Origin: Coemansia sp. RSA 1804
Taxonomy: Eukaryota; Kickxellomycota; Kickxellomycetes; Kickxellales; Kickxellaceae
Direction of reading: 5' to 3'
Length of the DNA: 24,115 nucleotides
NCBI GenBank assembly: GCA_027578815.1
Contig: JANBTH010000241.1
Coordinates: 1 to 24,115 of the forward strand
Under the pieces are notes generated by a model. The model was not told the DNA's origin. It did not search any database and saw only the letters and a program-made list of their open reading frames with translations. Below, in pieces: positions 20,904 to 24,115 of this stretch. Every line of letters starts with the position of its first letter. Position 1 is the stretch's first letter. The position numbers and the translations under genes were made by a program.

Positions 20904-21095
20904 CAAATTGATACAATATACCTACTTGAAATGTCCACCTTTTATTTGAGGAAAATTGCCAGTGTCAGCTCAGAAACTAGACAGTAGTTTATTCAAAAAA
21001 AAAGCACGGCCTGCAGAAGAGAAATAGAATTCAACATTAAGAAAGAAAGAAAAGTGCCAAAGCACCATGGTAAAGAAGGAAACAATTGAATTGAT

Positions 21096-22035
21096 CTAGT
21101 CTTTCTTTTCGGCATCCGTCTTCTCGCCCTCCTTATCACCAGACCCTGCACTCTTGTCTTTGTCACCGGATTCAGGCTCGCTCTTGGTATCCTCTTCCTT
21201 CTCTTCGCCCTTCTTCTCTTCGCCCTTCTTTTCTATGACTTTGTCCTTTGATCCAGAGGCAAGTTTCTTGTTCACCTCTCGGGCGTCCTCAAAAGCATCC
21301 TTGAATTTGTTGGCGTTCTCAGAATTAGCAAAGCGAATAGCAAGAAGCTGACGTTCAGCTTCGTCATCGACAAGATCCGCTGCAACATTCCACACCCACG
21401 AACGGTCCGATCCAACATTAGGCGACAGAACCATGTCGGTGGTGATATAGTGATTGGCGCAGACCTTGAGAGTTTTGTCACGACGCATAAGCAGACGCAC
21501 CTTGTCAGTCTCCTTGTGCTTCAGAAGCTTAACGTCGCCAGTCCCGCGCTCCTTCCACTCATTGGCCTCGGTATCAAAGCGGAAAAGCTTTGCGCGCCTA
21601 TAACACAAAAGAAGTAAACATAAGCAAGGAAGAATGGTAGAAAGGAGACTGTTTGAGTAGCACAGATATAGAACAGTGTTTAATTCAAGAAAGACTCTCT
21701 CTTCTATTATTGGGCTTGCATAGCCTGGGTTTCGCAATCTTACATTTTAAAGATTGGGTCCTCATCCTCCTCATGGGTCTTGACAACAACATCTTTGAGC
21801 TTGACAACCGGCTCAAAATGAACATCAGGGCTATCGACGGTCTCTTCCTACGTAGTTAAAAAGAAGTCGGTAGAAGTGCATTATCTTGCATTTAGAATAG
21901 AAAGAAAAGAGAAGAACACTACGAAATGCAGAGAAATAGCCAAATCGATGAAGTTAAACACAAGCATCGATTTAGATGGCAGTCGAAAAAACCAACCCTT
22001 ACCTGCTGAGTATGTTTGTTTTCGGCCTCGGACAT
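21096..22035 (-). CDS. YRB1: Ran-binding protein 1 (RanBP1/Yrb1)
   Basis: join(21096..21597, 21744..21847, 22003..22035), 212 aa, close to yeast Yrb1 (about 200). RanBP1 binds Ran-GTP, helps release it from transport receptors and stimulates RanGAP in nucleocytoplasmic transport. Exon 1 encodes 11 residues (MSEAENKHTQQ). Exon 2 encodes an acidic lead and the start of the RanBD (PVVKLKDVVVKTHEEDEDPIFK). Exon 3 encodes the rest: RAKLFRFD, WKERGTGDVKLL (60-71), RLLMRRDKTLKVCANHYI, SWVWNVAADL, FANSENANKFKDAFEDA. The RanBD spans roughly 18-158. The tail (159-212) is Lys/Glu/Asp-rich with a KKGEE repeat, and I see no clear leucine-rich export signal. The junctions are phase 0 and phase 2, and the second rebuilds the Met of FKMRAKLFRF, a family-conserved string, which confirms the splice. 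Confidence 0.95.
21198..21230 (-). repeat. 15-bp tandem repeat in the RanBP1 tail
   Basis: A unit of 15 bp (plus-strand cttctcttcgccctt) occurs twice in tandem plus a 3-bp start of a third. It encodes KKGEE-KKGEE in the charged C-terminal tail. This is simple in-frame expansion. Confidence 0.8.
21598..21743 (-). other. RanBP1 intron 2 (146 nt)
   Basis: The donor GTAAGATTG follows ...CCAATCTTTAAAAT and the acceptor GTTATAG precedes GCGCGCAAAG. Phase 2; splicing rebuilds ATG (Met46) inside the conserved FKMRAKLFRF. Confidence 0.92.
21848..22002 (-). other. RanBP1 intron 1 (155 nt)
   Basis: The donor GTAAGG follows the CAGCAG codons at the end of exon 1. The acceptor ACGTAG, with a branch-like TTTAACTAC just before it, precedes GAAGAGACC. 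Phase 0. Confidence 0.85.
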
Positions 22036-24021
22036 TTTCTGTTTATTAGCAATAATAAATGTAAAGTAAAGAAAAAAGCGATTCCAATCAATTGAGCAAA
22101 GCGAAGAAAGAAATGCAGACAGCCTCTGACACCTGGAATAAAAGTGTTGCGTGGTTTCTAACGTTCCAGGGATTGTTTCTCATGGCAAAGGGGAACTGCA
22201 GGCAAACAACAACAAACAATTTTTTGCAAAGTGGGCAACAAATAGCGTTTCGCTTCTTGATTAGATTCTGCTTGTTGGGATGGCAAGGTGAAATCCGATC
22301 AGACAAAAGCGATGGTGTTTATAAAAAAGGAATTGAATCGCTAAAATGAGGGCGTCGTGTTTATGCGCATGAATCTTTGCTGGATCTTGGCTTGAAAGAT
22401 CAAGAAAACCTTAAATTCAATTGGTGGTTTTCGCTTTAAATGTGATCTGTCCGGCTAGACCAGACAGCCTGCATGATTGAGAAACTCAAAATGCAGAAAT
22501 CGAGGATAAAAGACCATGCCCAGTTTATCTGGTACGCCGCCTCCTTTTGTGCTTGCCTATAATATCTCGCCTAGCGTTAGAAAGTATTGTGTGAATAGGG
22601 AGGGGGTTTCCTTCATTATCATACAACGACTATGTGACAGCCATTGCTAAACTACCGTCAAAGGCAAAAAATGCAGATAAGAGGTCAAAATCATTCAGTG
22701 CTTTTATTCTCCTTTAAAGCACACTGTAAATTTGCTGCCAATTTCAGCAGAGCAAGATCAGTACGGCGCAGTTATTCTATATGGTGGCGTAGCCAGAACG
22801 CTCTCACACGGGTCTCTTTTCCAATGGTTTATAATGCAGAATACCCGAAAATCAATGCAATGAATCTCTTTCGTAGCCACCTTATAGCATGCAAAAAAAG
22901 CACTTGGCAAAAAAAATACATTTCCAACATCGATTATTACTGGGGTTTCCGCTTATATTCTCTACTTTCTTAAAGCCAAAATTAGAGAACGGCTGGAATA
23001 ATCTTATGGCAGTGGTGCCTTTGCCTAGCTTTCAAGAGCAAAATCTATGACTTTCGGGATATAGTGAGAATCAAACAAGGCAATTGCTTATGTTGTGGAC
23101 CTTGCTTTCCTTTCTTGATTCTTTTTTCTTTGAAATTCCAGCTACCGAAAGCATCGCATATGCTTATACCATTTTGTATATCTTTCTATTAAATATCCGT
23201 TTGACGCGGGAGACCAGAGTACACTGTACTGGCTACATTTAAGCAGTAGTAGACAAAACGAACGTGTGGTGGAGTTTAGCCCACAAGCCTGTTAGTAAAC
23301 ATCGATCAAACCGTCTAGTTTATGGCCATTATCTGCTTGATTGACTTTATTTTCAGTTATTGGTTATTGCGTCTGTTGTAATTGTTCGTCGGGATTAGTC
23401 GCGCTGCTAAAAGCTACGAAAAGGGAAAGTGAAGGATTGTCTTTTTGTCTTTTTTGTACAATTGAAAGCCGGCATACCATCTTCTCAGACGCTTCGACTG
23501 CATCATCTGCACAATCTGGATAGGTAGGTCGAATAGTATGACAACAATTGCTCCTTAAATGGTAATTGCTTTGTTATCTTCCAACCTGACCTGTTGAGCC
23601 AAAGCATTTGCAAGACAGATATAATTGTCACATCCAATGCAAAGCACTTGCTTACTTCTGCTGGTCTCCCCTGCACTCGGGAAAATGAAGACCGGCATTG
23701 CACCCCTGTGCATATGCGCATGTCTTCCTTATTCCTCCAACCCTTGCACACTGCCAGAGGGGGATTGTAGTAGTCTTTCTCATTCATCACAAAAGAAACA
23801 ACAGCATTGTATTCGGCGGAAGGTCGCATGTAGTCTTCCTGGGGGCTCACAATAGTCAATTGCCATGCTCTGCTCAGCTGCGTGTATCGCTAAATGGATG
23901 CTGCTAAATCCGCTTTTAAGCGAACATACTTTCTGTCTTGTAAATGTCACTGTTGAGGTTTCACTTCATACGTTATAATCCTAGAGACGATTATCGTGTT
24001 GATTTCTCTTACTTTCTTTTC
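22036..24021. other. AT-rich region with no supportable gene (RanBP1 upstream region)
   Basis: These 1986 bp must contain the RanBP1 promoter (minus-strand TATAAA at 22318-22323, about 285 bp before the ATG). Short ORFs of 60-118 codons occur on both strands (for example 22644-22973 plus, 23503-23859 minus, 23341-23523 plus), but none has a recognisable family, compositional bias or conserved motif, and several lack an ATG. I looked for tRNA A/B boxes, C/D snoRNA boxes, terminal inverted repeats and tandem arrays and found none that hold up. An unrecognised multi-exon gene cannot be excluded. Confidence 0.5.
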
Positions 24022-24115
24022 ATGAGCACAGAGCTTTCCCCCACTTTTAATTTGCATTATCCGCCTTGCAATGTGTCTGAGCACTGGTTGGTACTTTTTG
24101 TGTGTGAATATATTT
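24022..24115 (+). CDS. Possible 5' end of a gene running off the right edge
   Basis: An ATG at 24022 follows a pyrimidine-rich stretch (TTTCTCTTACTTTCTTTTC) and opens a frame without a stop to the window edge, 31 codons beginning MSTELSPTFNLHYPP. I do not recognise the protein. The context resembles fungal starts, but 31 open codons can occur by chance; a donor-like GGTAC at 24090 could also end a first exon. Confidence 0.2.
   Translation, partial: MSTELSPTFNLHYPPCNVSEHWLVLFVCEYI

Noticed and set aside
21598..21737. Extension of the RanBP1 ORF upstream as one 213-codon frame
   Set aside because: The extra 47 residues are hydrophobic and come from intron 2. A donor/acceptor pair here rebuilds the conserved FKMRAKLFRF, so this is intron read-through.
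22644..22973. 109-codon plus-strand ORF upstream of RanBP1
   Set aside because: No known motif or signal; basic, low-information protein in AT-rich DNA. Not enough support for a gene.
23503..23859. 118-codon minus-strand ORF overlapping plus-strand ORFs of 60-76 codons
   Set aside because: No family features and open in several frames at once, so it is likely chance.

Overview
The window looks like nuclear chromosomal DNA from a fungus. It carries six recognisable eukaryotic housekeeping or signalling genes plus a Rim15-type PAS/AGC-kinase/receiver protein, an architecture known only from fungi. Introns are few, about 130-160 nt (one inferred at about 540 nt), with GTAAGT/GTATGT-type donors and short pyrimidine-rich acceptors, and the genetic code reads as standard. 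The sequence alone does not fix the phylum. The long, mostly intronless ORFs and the spacing would fit an early-diverging lineage, but that is a weak inference.

Layout from left to right. Three genes run head-to-tail on the minus strand: an isoprenylcysteine carboxyl methyltransferase (STE14-like, 103-945), an IMPACT/Yih1-type RWD protein (1237-2187), and a giant Rim15-like kinase (2487-11035, plus a predicted first exon at 11574-11808). A 982-bp divergent intergenic region (11809-12790) holds a 73-bp inverted repeat and two G1/S-type (SCB/MCB/E2F-like) sites. It leads into a plus-strand Elg1/ATAD5-like clamp-unloader subunit (12791-15871). That gene converges, with only 43 bp between stop codons, on SMC2 of condensin (three exons, 15915-19713, minus). 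A second divergent region (19714-20232) separates SMC2 from an intronless APS kinase (MET14-like, 20233-20859, plus). The APS kinase converges on a three-exon Ran-binding protein 1 gene (21096-22035, minus). The last 2 kb is AT-rich and I see no supportable gene in it, except a possible first exon running off the right edge at 24022.

Functionally the genes fall into nutrient and stress signalling (Rim15, Yih1), chromosome maintenance (Elg1-like, SMC2), and general metabolism, transport or modification (APS kinase, RanBP1, Ste14). They are ordinary, separately transcribed fungal genes and not a cluster or mobile system. I found no transposon, CRISPR array, tRNA or rRNA.

The observations most worth a second look are these: the Elg1-like ATPase has both a Walker A Gly-to-Cys change and a Glu-to-Gln change at the presumed catalytic position of Walker B; the receiver domain of the Rim15-like protein keeps its phospho-Asp and Lys but lacks the conserved switch Thr/Ser; a separate first exon can be spliced in frame onto the kinase ORF, which otherwise has no ATG for its first 49 codons; and E2F/MBF-like motifs lie upstream of both chromosome-maintenance genes.
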